DNA of 64,000 nt from Culex pipiens pallens (GCF_016801865.2 NC_068938.1:13058509-13122508), one strand, 5' to 3'; positions 9,787 to 21,358 are shown, counted from the first letter of the stretch. The notes: a model not told the origin generated them from the letters alone. Numbers and translations are program-made.

Positions 9787-12498
9787 AAATAATTGTTAAA
9801 CTTTTGTTCAAATTTATTTCTAATCTATCAAAGTTGTTTTTAAAATTATATTCTTTAAACGACAGCACTGGTATATAATGCATTCCACAATACTTTATTT
9901 TTACTGAAATGTTGAAGCCATGGAAACGACAGCACTGAAAAAAAAATTAAGGAACTCGTCTCTTTTGTGCTATGCAAATTTTTTTTTTAAAAGCAGCGTG
10001 CTATCAAATATTAATTTTAAAGTTAAAGCATAAACTTTAAGTGATATCCCACAAAAAGCAAAAAAAGAAAAACCTGCAAATCCACACTAACTTTGAAAAG
10101 TATTTGCAACGGCCTAATTACTAAATTCTTTCCAATTTCCCAAATATCCCCTCAACAAGTCACCGTCACCACAACCTTGACTAGAGAGTCTCTTTAGTGG
10201 ACGGCACACGCCGGTCGGCAACTCCAGCAACTTCCGTCGCCCGGTGTAACGGAACGTGTGCCAAGTTGTTGCGGACAAAGACAAAGCGCTTCCAGGCTGG
10301 CCGGAGAGGGAAGATATTACTGAGGTGCAGAAGAGATGCAATGGCGAAGGAAAATGTTTATGCGCTTGACACTCTCACTTGAACCTGCAACTAAATTCAA
10401 TCTCCGTGACTTGGTGGAGCAAGAACTTGTTGTCACCTCAGCTGGTTAGGACCCCCAGAGATGGTTTGAGATGAAAGAGGATGGGAACTTTGTGTGACCG
10501 TTAGTGAGTACTATTGGATGGTTTCAACAAACTCATCTTCCGCGAGATTCCTTACAGTTGAAGAAACAAGTTTTTTTCACGACTGATAGTTTGTTTACTG
10601 AACGGAAAACAAACTTTCATTAGATGTTTTGACAGTTTGGACAAGAGGTTATTAAATGTGTATTTAATCTTGATTTGATTGTAAATTTGTGTAATTTGTC
10701 GAATCGTTCCGACAAAAAAACTCCCTTATTCCAAAATTCAGTAAAACGATTCATTACACGTGATAATGGGACAATGCTCTTTCGCTCTCTGGGGTATCAA
10801 TTCAGACCTGCCCTAGGGCGGTACATCGTATCGAGCACCGCTCAATTACACAGTCCGCACCAACGAAACGACCGCGTTGATGACGTGCTAGCACACGATG
10901 TAATGACGTATTGCACAAACCCCAACGGGGCAAAAAGGTGTTCGAAAACTGCGTGCGTGTCTAGGATCGATTAAACGTGGCACTAGGTTGTTTTCACTCT
11001 CGATATTTTAGCGTGTGAAATTTAAGGATGGATCTTGGAAGTCGTAAATGTCCTATTTGAAATTATGAAATAATAATTTAAAGTAGGTTTTTGTTGATCC
11101 TTAAAATCTTGACAAATAACTCTCAAAAGTTATTAAAATCAATAGTTATTTCACATAAGACACTTTTGCAAACACTGCCATCACGTAGCTGCATACGATC
11201 GCGGGTTTTCTTTTTGCATACAAATTACATTTAACCCGCCATCGACCGTGGTTGAGCGTGGAGTAGGAAATTGAACGCTTAAAGGGAAAAAATCGTCGGC
11301 GACCTGCTGCTCCGTATTGTGGCGCGTAATGCTCTCACAGTCTTGCACCTACCTCAAGCACGGTGGGAAATTTGCTTGAAACTTTTTATTTATAAAAAAA
11401 TAAATTCAAATCGATTGGTTTTTAAATAGAATTTACACATGGAGTTTGATTTTAAAATTAAATTAAAAAAGAGGATTCACAATTGTCCCCAAGAAGAGAT
11501 CTAAAAATATCAAAAATGTGTCCACTTGGTTTGTGACTGACTCTTTACTTCAGAGTTAAAAATCAAAAAATAATGTATTGAATCTTGAACAGATTTTTCA
11601 AAAACAGAATTCAAAGTATTACAAAAATATTTAGAGTAAGCTATTCCTGGATACTTTTTGACCTATTATGCTTCCAATTTTCCCACTGTCCCCTCCAGTA
11701 ACCGCAACCTTTGCGGAGAGATTCTGCCACCCTTCAAACGGCCTCACCCCACCAGGGGGCGCAGCAGAACTGCACACGTGGGGCAGCAGAGCGGAGGAGG
11801 GTCGGAGCAAACCGTTCAAAGGCCTTTTATTAAATATGATGACTCAATTGTTTTGAACCGCCCCGGCGACGTTCCCCGATAGTGTTGTAGCAAGAAAAAG
11901 TGCGCGATATGGCCGTCGACCGCAAAAAAAAAACTTTGACCTGGGCCTCAACGTCAGACGGTTGCCATCATGCTGCGTGCGCCAACTTTTATCTAATAAA
12001 TAATATCGTTCAATTAAATGAGGGTTCGTTGACTAGCGCGGTAAGATTTCACTTTTCATCGCGGTTGAGTGAAAAATTTCTGGCGAATTGCACGCAGCGT
12101 GAATGACGGATTGTTGCGTCACATTGTGCAGCTGGCATAAATTGATAAAATTATTATAATTTTCGTTTATAACACCGTGTAACAGCTAAGGTTTGAAGGT
12201 CTTCTGAAATTCCATGTTTAAAATGTTGTTTTTTTATTTTGAATTTCCCTGAAACATTTACAAATTTATCCAAAAATCATAAAGACTAATGGAATATATG
12301 AAAAAGGCTAAAAACATAAATTTTGGCTTTTTGAAATCATGTTTCATTTGCTATTTGTAGCAAATATCTCAAAATTAAATATTTCCCAATATTTATTAAA
12401 TTCTTTCCAAAAATAATTTTCAATCACTCCTAAAACTTTCATAAACATATTTCATGATTAAAGTATGTAAAAGACGATTTTAGTTAACACTTCCACAT
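9787..12498. other. Low-copy DNA; no gene recognised
   Basis: Mixed AT-rich and GC-richer stretches (about 10130-10990, 11160-11350 and 11640-12110). A 13-bp direct repeat, AACGACAGCACTG, occurs near 9857 and 9924. A lone end of the AGGCCGTTGC foldback family (TATTTGCAACGGCCTA) lies at about 10100-10117 without a visible partner. The short open frames in the GC-rich parts overlap one another in both directions and show no domain. Confidence 0.5.
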
Positions 12499-12499
12499 T

Positions 12500-13114
12500 A
12501 GAGCGTCCAATTTCCCGGGGTTATAAAATTCCCGGGAAACGGGAAATTTTCAAAAAAATTCCCGGGAAATCCTTGGAATTCCCGGGAAATTTGAAATTTA
12601 ACGAAAATTGTTCTAATCCTGTTTCTGATAAATCTTTTGCAACGAAATTGTATAGAACAGCAACTTTAATGGTCAAAATGAGTGTGAAGATCAATTAATG
12701 GCTTGACTGCTTGTTAAAAAATCATGCAACTTTGAGAAAATATATAAACTTTCTCATTTTTAAATCTTTCAAATCGTCCCAAATGAAGGAAAATATTATT
12801 AGTATTTTTGTTGAGAAGGATTTAAATAAATATTATCTGAATTAAACCTTGACATGAAATTTACAGACAAGCTGATTAGTTCAGTATGAACAGTAGATGA
12901 AAATAAATAAAATCAAATCAGGTTCTCCAATTATTATTTTTTGTATAATTTCCAAACATTGGTGCCAAAAAGGTAGGAAAATGTATACTTCCGCTTGTAT
13001 TTCGAAAATTCCCGGGAAATTTACAAATTTGCCGGGAAACGGGAAATATTTTTTTCCGGGAAATCCTGGGAATTCCCGGGATTTTTTTCCCGGGACGGGA
13101 AATTGGACGCTCTA
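12500..13114. mobile_element. TA-flanked element rich in CCCGGGAAA
   Basis: The ends are GAGCGTCCAATTTCCCGGG and, inverted, CGGGAAATTGGACGCTC, each next to TA. The subterminal DNA repeats CCCGGGAAA many times (12514-12590 and 13008-13098), while the middle is AT-rich. The layout suggests a non-autonomous Tc1/mariner-type transposon with clustered subterminal binding sites. The open frame at 12897-13130 is a by-product of the repeats. Confidence 0.7.
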
Positions 13115-14429
13115 TTCCACATATTCATAGAAGCAATTTCAATTTGTTTAGGGTTCCTTGCTCAAAATGAACAGATTTTTTTTATTTGGTGATTAAGGTA
13201 ATTCTAAATCAGTTTAGAAAAAAAAATCTTTTAGGTATAATACAGCAATTTTTCAAAGAAAAACATATCTTCTGCTATAACTATTTTGTCAAAATTCCAA
13301 TATTTCTCATGAATTCCAGTTTCCTCACAAACCTCCCACAACCTTTCTTTACCGAGATGTGATCATCCCAAGGGGGGGGGGGAGGCCGCTGGTGTCGGTA
13401 ATGTTCAACATTACTCATTGTCGGCACGCATATCGTTCGCCACACACGCGAACATCCTCCCACCTCCTCTTCAAAACCCCACTTCCAGTGCTCAGACCAC
13501 AACCCACCGAGGAGGGAAGAGCAAACAGCAAATTACGAGGCGTTGCATAAATATGCATATGCGTAATTGAATTAATTGAGTTTAACAGCAAAATAACAAC
13601 ATCTCGCACTTTGATTATCCTCTCCCCTGACTATGGCGAGTTGGAGGTTGAGGTTTGAGAGATGTCATCTTTATTAACTTTCAGCGTAACAACGGCGGAT
13701 CAAAGGCGGACTCAAAACGACGATTGAAAAACATGTTTTCGTCTGTGGTCTGTGAAGTTGGAAAGAAAGCAACTCTAAGGTGTGGGTGGTGGGAAAGATT
13801 TTCAAAACTTGATTAAGTGAAGGTGTGTATGAAAATGAACCCTATGGGAAGTGGGCCTCTGTCACTCGTCTCCCGGTGGGAACGCAGATTGTAGGGAAGA
13901 GATTTTCCGTGGTTTAATTTCAGGGTCTTGAGGCAGATGATGAATACCTTGAAGAAGAAGAATTTGAAGAGTTGAAAAAGGGTCGCCCCGTCAGGTGTGC
14001 CAGAAGTGGAGGAGGGGCGGCAGCTCAATGGATAATGATAGTATCGCTAGACACGTACCCATAAAATAATTATTGGGTCGGGATTCAAGTTGTTTTTATT
14101 CCACATCTCTTCCCCCAACCTGGCCTCGAAGAAACCCGGGCTGTGGTTTCGTTTTCTTTGGTCGTGTTTTTGTCGTTGCCTCCTCTTCTGCGATTCCTCT
14201 CTTCCCCTTCGAGTTTGGCCGCTTAGCTGGTTCAGCAGACATCCAGAACCTCGGGTCAAAACAATAAAACGACGACCAGAAAAAAAGAGAGGAGAACGTG
14301 AAGCTATTTTGGATTCTAATCGATTCAAAGCACCAGTGCACGGAAAAGGTGTTTTCATTTCGAAGGCGAGTGACCTACCTAGAATGGTGGAATTTTATTA
14401 AAACATATCTTTTTTGTTATTCAATAAAT
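13115..14429. other. Low-copy, partly GC-rich DNA; no gene recognised
   Basis: Contains an 11-base G run (13372-13382) and GC-richer DNA from about 13310 to 14330. Several short frames overlap on both strands at 14050-14400, none with a recognisable domain or convincing splice pair. Confidence 0.5.
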
Positions 14430-14818
14430 TTAGGCCGTTGCAAATGTTTTTCAAAGTTTATGTCGCCCCCCTCCTTCAAAACTGGTCCGAAAAATCAGGG
14501 GGCAAAAAAATATTTTTTCAAAAATCTTCAAAATTTTAATAAAGAAAAATGAAATCAATTTAAAAAATAAATAAGCGTTTTTCTGCATTTATAATCATAT
14601 TTAGAATTTTTGGGCTGGATTAAATGTATTTTGAGTTTTTATAAAATTCCAATGTACAGCACCGCAAAAAGTTTTTTTTTTTGCAAAAAAGTAAATTCGT
14701 CAATACTTAGGTATTTTGGAAACTAATGATTGCAAAACAACTGGGCAGGTGTAAAATGCATTTTTAAACACTTTGTTCATTCAAATGTTGAAACCTATGG
14801 CTCGTTAATTCAATGTTA
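14430..14818. mobile_element. Partial AGGCCGTTGC foldback element
   Basis: Starts AGGCCGTTGCAAATGTTTTT and follows 739-1080 through the GTCGCCCCCCTCC and AATCAGGGGGCAAAA landmarks. It ends near 14818 with no inverted right arm. A related arm at 17526-17572 lies beyond the 2.5-kb foldback that follows. Confidence 0.6.
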
Positions 14819-15757
14819 ATACTTTTTCATTTGAGAGTTGTTTTTTATTTTATCCATAGTTTTTGTATATGGGTCATTCCACCTGAAGTGTGCAAGAAAA
14901 AATGCAAATTTGAAAATTACCATCTCCGATTCTGCTCAAATTTGGCAGAGCTGTTGAGACTATCAAAACATGCCAAAATCCCGAATTTCATCCAAATCGG
15001 ACCACCCCCTCCATTTTTGTACCCTCCCAAAAAATCGACTTTTTGGCGATTTTTGAGCAAAACCCCTATCTTCAAACGACGATAACTCAGGAACCGCAAA
15101 TCATAGAGGGTTGGTCTTAGACTCAATTTTGAAGGAAATTGGACGTAGAATCCATTTCCGTGATCAAAATTTAGATTAAAATATGTTTTCTACCTGTATT
15201 GCGCAATTGAAAACTTTAAATGGTCGTATCTCAAAACAGCCCTATTTATTTTTTTTAAATTTGACCTCACCATCGTATTCCCCGGCCAATTTTACATAAG
15301 AATCACTTATCGACAGAAAGGAATATGTTTCGTTCCAGAGATATCGAATTTTAAAGTTTTGAGTATTTGAGATTACCTAAATTAGCTACACTCGCCGCAT
15401 ATGCTAGAATCACTCGGGCGCGTTGATCAATAACTGCTACCTGTTTATTTATTGAAATAAGATTTCATCCCAAATAATCATTAGTTAATTAGTAGGAAAC
15501 TGCTGTATAATCTTAAATTAAAAAAAAAGTATACGGTGCATTTATGTGCTAGCCCACAGGACAGAGAAAGAATGACACGCAATACAGGGCAGAATGGAAT
15601 TCACACAGAGCTAGCAGGAAATTGCAATTGATCTTGTAAGTAACACTTCTTAAGAAAAAGTGTACGATACATTATCGTGTTAAAAATTATGAATTAACAT
15701 GAATTAAACTCTCGTGAAGCATGATTAAGGAGGAGGATTTCTGGAAAAAAAAGAAAG

Positions 15758-15911
15758 GCTTCATCCATAAAGTACGTCACACTAAAATCAGCCAAAATTT
15801 ACCCCCCTCCCCCCCTTTGTCACACTTTTCCTATACTTAAAACACTCAATGTCACACTTGCTCAGACCCTCCCTCCCCCCCTAGAGCGTGACATACTTTA
15901 TGGATGACGCC
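15758..15911. mobile_element. MITE with CATCCATAAAGTATGTCAC ends
   Basis: About 24 bp at each end are inverted copies (GGCTTCATCCATAAAGTACG and its mate). Poly-C tracts (ACCCCCCTCCCCCCC) lie in the interior. It is non-coding and sits inside the larger foldback at 14871-17377. The flanks share AAAG, a possible target duplication. Confidence 0.7.
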
Positions 15912-16346
15912 AAAGTATAAAACTGAAAAATGTGAGAAAATCACAAAGATTAATTTGATATATAATCTGATTTAGATCAAATTCAGTTGTGTTGGTTTCT
16001 TGTTTTTGATTTTTTTTGTTTGTCAATCATTTCGAAATCTTGGAAGACGATGCAGCTGTGTCCACATGTATCAGAAAAATATGATTTTGTTTTTGAAATT
16101 AAATGTATCAGAATTGAAAAAAAAAAAATTATCAATTATTCAGATGAAACTGGCTCACAATATAAAAAATCGGTTTTATATGATCAATCTTTCAAACCGT
16201 ATGGCAGATTTTGAAGTTTTTCTGAATGGCACTATTTCGCTACAGCACATGGCAACCCATGAGAATTATTTCATCTACTACAGCCAGCTTTACATTTATT
16301 CTTGCTTTAAATAAAAGAAGGAATTAGGAATTAGGAAAAATATATC

Positions 16347-16566
16347 ATCCCAAGTAACATTTTTTTCCAGGAGTTCTACAAGAGCTCTTCAAGATAGCTA
16401 CAGCATAGCAGTTTGGACCGCGGAAGGATAAAATTTTCTTCAAAACTTCTTCAGGAGTTTGGAAAAGTACTTGAAGAGAGTTTTATCCTACCGCGGTCCA
16501 AACTGCTATGCTGTAGCTATCTTGAAGAGCTCTTGTAGAACTCCTGGAAAAAATGTTACTTGGGAT
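16347..16566. mobile_element. Near-perfect 220-bp palindrome
   Basis: Arms of about 90 bp (16347-16437 and 16475-16566) are almost exact inverse copies, beginning ATCCCAAGTAACA and sharing CTATGCTGTAGCTATCTTGA. A transcript would fold into a long hairpin. The high arm identity suggests a recent element. It is probably a MITE, since no gene is nearby. Confidence 0.75.
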
Positions 16567-17381
16567 ATCACATATCACATATCTTTCCTAATGATATGAA
16601 AATGATACAATTATATTGTAAAAACGCTGTAGCATTTGCAAATAAATATTAAAAGTTCAAAACTTACTTAATATGGTTCAAAGACACTGAGATCAGCAAA
16701 AACAATGCATTGAAAATTACCCAATAAATAATTCTTAAACAAAAAAAAGATTGTTCAAGGGATTAATTATCTCAAAATCGTATAAAAAAATAAAAATAAT
16801 TCATCATACAGAACACCAGGTAGTAATTATTGATCAACGCGCCCAAGTGCTTCTAGCAGATGCGGCGAGTGTAGCTAATTTAGGTAATCTCAAATACTCA
16901 AAACTTTAAAATTCGATATCTCTGGAACGAAACATATTCCTTTCTGTCGATAAGTGATTCTTATGTAAAATTGGCCGGGGAATACGATGGTGAGGTCAAA
17001 TTTAAAAAATAAATAGGGCTGTTTTGAGATACGACCATTTAAAGTTTTCAATTGCGCAATACAGGTAGAAAACATATTTTAATCTAAATTTTAATCACGG
17101 AAATGGATTCTACGTCCAATTTCCTTCAAAATTGAGTCTAAGACCAACCCTCTATGATTTGCGGTTCCTGAGTTATCGTCGTTTGAAGATATGGGTTTTG
17201 CTCAAAAATCGCCAAAAAGTCGATTTTTTGGGAGGGTACAAAAATGGAGGGGGTGGTCCGATTTGGATGAAATTCGGGATTTTTGCATGTTTTGATAGTC
17301 TCAACAGCTCTGCCAAATTTGAGCAGAATCGGAGATGGTAATTTTCAAGTGCTGTTCCGCTTCGGGTGGAATGACCCATAT

Positions 17382-18231
17382 CTTGTTTTATTATTTTGTA
17401 TTTTTTTTTCTTGTTTTTTTTGTTTTTTTTGTCATTGTTTTTTTGTTCTTAATTTTTTTTTGGGTTTCTTTGGTGTTTATTTTTTTTGAAAAAACGGTTC
17501 TCTCTTTTTTTAATTTCTGATATTAATTCCGTTGCAAATATTTTTTGAAGTTCATGTCCGAGAACTCTGACCAAAAAAAAAATAAAAAAAACATTTCTCA
17601 GAAAACTAAAAAATAACTAAACAATTAAAAACAAAAAAACAAACATAAAATAAATATAATACAAAAACCTAAAAAAATGAAACTTAAAAAAGTCAAATAA
17701 CTTAAATAACAATAAAACGAAAAGAAATAAAGCCAAAATCAACAAATAAAAAAAAAACAAAACCGGTAAACCAAGATATTGGAAAAAACAAAAAAAAACT
17801 AAAACGCTTACTAAAAACAAACAAAAAAATTAAAATAAAACGGTAAAAACCACAACCTAAAAAAAACAAGGTAACTAATTATAAGAAAACTAAACAACCA
17901 ATGAAACCAAAATTTAAAACACCAAAAAAATAAAAATTAAATCAAAAACATAAAAATCAAAAAAAATCTGAAAACACCAGGAAAACAAAAAAATACAAAA
18001 ACCAAAAAAACGAATCATTAGCAAACAAAAAAAATCTAAATCCCAAAAACCAAAAAAAAAAACAAAAAATCAAAAAAGAAAAAAAAATAAAATTAATTAG
18101 AAAAATCAAAACCAAAAAAAAAAAACAGCAAAATATTAAAAAACCAAGAGACAAAAAAAAACAAAAAATTAAAACAGAATAAACCCAAAATTCCAAATAC
18201 CAAAATAAAACACCAAAACAAAAAAACTAAA
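17382..18231. repeat. T-rich then A-rich low-complexity DNA
   Basis: 17385-17520 is dominated by T on the plus strand. 17573-18231 is dominated by A and almost lacks G. Between them lies a 45-bp fragment of the AGGCCGTTGC family (17526-17572). The phenylalanine- and leucine-rich open frames here result from the base skew. Confidence 0.7.
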
Positions 18232-18437
18232 TACAGAAAAACCTCTTTTCACGCGTTGGCGTTACGTTTTTTGTTCTGTCGATTTCTTTTATACCTTACA
18301 GTATTTTCGCAAGCTTCGAAAAGTGTTTTGTAGATCTCAACAAACCCTACAAATTGCTCTGAAAGGATCATAAAAATGTTACGTCGTTGCAGAGAAATCG
18401 TACGTAACTCACCGTGTAAAAAGAAGTTTTCTCTGTA
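18232..18437. mobile_element. pogo/mariner-like MITE, first of three
   Basis: TA-bounded ends are ACAGAAAAACCTCTTTTCAC and, inverted, GTAAAAAGAAGTTTTCTCTGT. GCGTTACGTTTTTTGTT lies just inside. Its right TA (18436-18437) is also the left TA of the next element. Confidence 0.65.
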
Positions 18438-18639
18438 CAGTTGAACCTCGCATAGTGCGCAGGCGTTACGCTTTGTATTTCGTTGATTTCTTGAACACGA
18501 CACAATATTTTTGCAACTCGTTCGTCTTGTTCCAATCTACAAATAGCTTTAAAAAGATTGCAAAAATATTATGTCGTATTAGAGAAATCAAAGAAATACA
18601 AAGCGTAACGCCTGCGCACTATGCGAGGTTTAATTGTTA
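18436..18639. mobile_element. pogo/mariner-like MITE, second of three
   Basis: The ends are ACAGTTGAACCTCGCATAGT and the inverse, ATGCGAGGTTTAATTGT. The subterminal GCGTTACGCTTTGTATTTCG is inverted at 18595-18612. It is non-coding and the same family type as its neighbours. Confidence 0.65.
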
Positions 18640-18652
18640 AAACAAAACCTTA

Positions 18653-18869
18653 TACAGTGAAACCTCTTTTTACAAGGTGGCGTTACGCTTTTTGTTTCGT
18701 CGATTTCTCTTAAACTATACAATATTTTTGCAAGCATCAAAATGCGTTTTGTAGATCTGAACAAAACCTACACGTTGCTTTTAAAAGATTGCAGAAATTT
18801 TGCGTCATTCCAGAGAAATCGTAAATAAAAAAAAACGTAACGCACCGCGTAAAAAGAGGTCTCTCTGTA
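18653..18869. mobile_element. pogo/mariner-like MITE, third of three
   Basis: The ends are ACAGTGAAACCTCTTTTTAC and, inverted, GTAAAAAGAGGTCTCTCTGT, bounded by TA. It shares GGCGTTACGCTTTTTG with the two elements to its left. Terminal CAGT followed by CCTC is common among pogo-type elements. Confidence 0.68.
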
Positions 18870-19137
18870 GATGATTTTTTTGGGTTTTTGGTTCTGGGTC
18901 TATTGGTTATTGCATATTTACATCTATAACATATTTATAAATTTCGAAAAACAAAGAATAGGTTTTTCTGTTCAGACAAGGTTATTTTTACTGTTTTACT
19001 TTTTACGATTATATATACTACATTTATGTGAAGCTTCACAATGTTTCTTAGATCACCTAGTTATTATCTAGTACATTTGAGCAATATTCTGTTTTTTTTT
19101 ACTTGCTCGAAAATAAACTTATTTCAGTTAAATCAGA

Positions 19138-19237
19138 NNNNNNNNNNNNNNNNNNNNNNNNNNNNNNNNNNNNNNNNNNNNNNNNNNNNNNNNNNNNNNN
19201 NNNNNNNNNNNNNNNNNNNNNNNNNNNNNNNNNNNNN
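19138..19237. other. Assembly gap (100 N)
   Basis: Exactly 100 N, the conventional size for a gap of unknown length. The sequence resumes exactly at the first base of a foldback terminus. Its 260-bp left neighbour (18870-19137) shows nothing recognisable. Confidence 0.99.
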
Positions 19238-20587
19238 GAGCAATTCTTTACGAAATCGGTCTTTTTTCTTTAATTTTCTTTTTTGTATTTTTTAATCCGA
19301 CTGAAACTTTTTTGGTGCTTTCGGTATGCCCAAAGAAGCCATTTTGCATCATTAGTTTGTCCATATAATTTTCCATACAAATTTGGCAGCTGTCCATACA
19401 AAAATGATATGTGAAAATTCAAAAATCTGTATCTTTTGAAGGAATTTTTTGATCGATTTGGTGTCTTCGGCAAAGTTGTAGGTATGGATACGGACTACAC
19501 TGGAAAAAAATGATACACGGTAAAAAAAAATTGGTGATTTTTTTATTTAACTTTTTATCACTAAAACTTGATTTACAAAAAAACACTATTTTTAATTTTT
19601 TTTATTTTTTGATATGTTTTAGAGGACATAAAATGCCAACTTTTCAGAAATTTCCAGGTTGTGCAAAAAATCATTGACCGAGTTATGATTTTTTTAATCA
19701 AAACTGATTTTTTCAAAAAATTGAAATTTTGGTCGCAAAAATTTTTCAACTTCATTTTTCAATGTAAAATTGAATTTGCAATCTAAAAGTACTTTATTGA
19801 AATTTTGATAAAGTGCACCGTTTTCAAGTTATAGCCATTTTTATGTAACTTTTTTCAAAATAGTCGCAGTTTTTCATTTTTAAAAATTAGTGCACATGTT
19901 TGCCCATTTTTGAAAAAAATATTTTTGAAAAGCTGAGAAAATTCTCTATATTTTGCTTCTTCGGACTTTGTTGATACGACCTTTAGTTGCTGAGATATTG
20001 CAATGCAAAGGTTTAAAAACAGGAAAATTGATGTTTTCTTAGTCTCACACAAACAACCCACCATTTTTCAATGTCGATATCTCAGCAACTAATGGTCCGA
20101 TTTTCAATGTTAAAATATGAAACATATGTGAAATTTTCCGATCTTTTCGAAAACAATATTTTCAAAATTTTGAAATCAAGACTAACATTTCAAAATGGCG
20201 TAATATTGAATGTTTGGCCCTTTTAAAATAAAAAAAATTAAAAATGGTGTTTTTTTGTAAATCAAGTTTTAGTGATAAAAAGTTAAATAAAAAAATCACC
20301 AAATTTTTTTTACCGTGTATCATTTTTTTCCAGTGCAGTCCGTATCCATACCTACAACTTTGCCGAAGACACCAAATCGATCAAAAAATTCCTTCAAAAG
20401 ATACAGATTTTTGAATTTTCATACATCATTTTTGTATGGACAGCTGCCAAATTTGTATGGAAAATTATATGGACAAATTAATGATGTAAAATGGCTTCTT
20501 TGGGCATACCGAAGGCACCAAAAAAGTTTCAGTCGGATTAAAAAATACAAAAAAAAAACGAATGACCGAAATCCTAGAGAACTGCTC
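19238..20587. mobile_element. Foldback element, GAGCAGTTCTC family, copy b
   Basis: The left arm (19238-20225) starts GAGCAATTCTTTACGAAATC. A shortened right arm (about 20228-20587) ends CTAGAGAACTGCTC. The order of landmarks matches copy a. The inner half of the right arm is missing, so the hairpin is asymmetric. The left flank is in the gap, so the target duplication cannot be tested. Confidence 0.82.
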
Positions 20588-20669
20588 AGCTTAGAAAGAA
20601 AAACAAATAAATTTTGTGTCGAATCCGGTTGCCAAAAGTGGGTCAAGCGACATAAAATTTTAATTTTTT

Positions 20670-21168
20670 GATGATTTTATGATTTTATGATTTTATGATT
20701 TTATGATTTTATGATTTTATGATTTTATGATTTTATGATTTTATGATTTTATGATTTTATGATTTTATGATTTTATGATTTTATGATTTTATGATTTTAT
20801 GATTTTATGATTTTATTATTTTATGATTTTATGATTTTATGATTTTATGATTTTATGATTTTATGATTTTATGATTTTATGATTTTATGATTTTATGATT
20901 TTATGATTTTATGATTTTATGATTTTATGATTTTATGATTTTATGATTTTATGATTTTATGATTTTATGATTTTATGATTTGTGATTTTTTGATATTATG
21001 ATTTTATGATTTTATGATTTTATGATTTTATGATTTTATGATTTTATGATTTTATGATTTTATGATTTTATGATTTTATGATTTTATGATTTTATGATTT
21101 TATGATTTTATGATTTTATGATTTTATGATTTTATGATTTTATGATTTTATGATTTTATGATTTTATG
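20670..21168. repeat. (GATTTTAT)n octamer satellite
   Basis: About 62 copies of an 8-bp unit over 499 bp. It is nearly perfect apart from a T-for-G change near 20816 and a disturbed stretch near 20977-20998. Its true length may differ from the assembled length. Confidence 0.97.
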
Positions 21169-21226
21169 TTTTCTAATCCCGTTTCCCAATCCTCATTTGA
21201 AACCAAACTTACATTCGAACACTCAC

Positions 21227-21358
21227 CTTCAAGTACGTCGTCGATATCTTGATAGTGGTGGACGTTGGCGATAGTCCGCCACTCTGTTCCACGCCATTGG
21301 CTAGCATTTTCCCAGAGTCCAGTCGTCGGGAGCACGGAGGTAGCGATATCAGATCCAT
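21227..21358 (-). CDS. First coding exon of an unidentified gene
   Basis: On the minus strand, an ATG at 21358-21356 opens exactly 44 codons, starting MDLISLPPCSRRLDSGKM and ending SPTSTTIKISTTYLK. It stops at a consensus donor, AAG|GTGAGT (GT at 21226-21225), so the exon ends in phase 0. Base composition is balanced, unlike the AT-rich surroundings. The peptide is rich in Ser and Thr and looks like a disordered N-terminus. No domain is visible and I do not recognise the family. The frame is also open for about 23 codons upstream without another ATG. Later exons would lie at lower coordinates, but I could not identify one with confidence. Confidence 0.55.

Larger units (their letters stand above)
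14871..17377. mobile_element. 2.5-kb foldback element with GGGTCATTCCACC ends
   Basis: Inverted arms of about 570 bp (14871-15443 and 16817-17377) match almost base for base. The ends are GGGTCATTCCACC and GGTGGAATGACCC, flanked by a 4-bp duplication, ATAT (14867-14870 and 17378-17381). The middle carries two smaller inverted-repeat elements (15758 and 16347). The mirror-image open frames at 14917 and 17132 arise because the arms are copies of each other. No transposase is seen. Confidence 0.85.

Noticed and set aside
14047..14401. Overlapping frames, including a lysine-rich minus-strand peptide beginning MSAEPAKRPNSKGKRG
   Set aside because: Four frames are open at once on both strands. No convincing acceptor and donor pair or domain was found.
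14813..17341. Mirror-image frames beginning MSLRPTLYDLRFLSYRR in both foldback arms
   Set aside because: The arms are inverted copies, so any frame appears twice. No other coding signal was found.
17617..18196. Phe- and Leu-rich minus-strand frames resembling membrane proteins
   Set aside because: They are translations of A-rich low-complexity DNA, and the hydrophobicity is a product of base skew.
20670..21168. CRISPR-like array
   Set aside because: A pure 8-bp tandem without spacers in a eukaryotic genome is a simple satellite.
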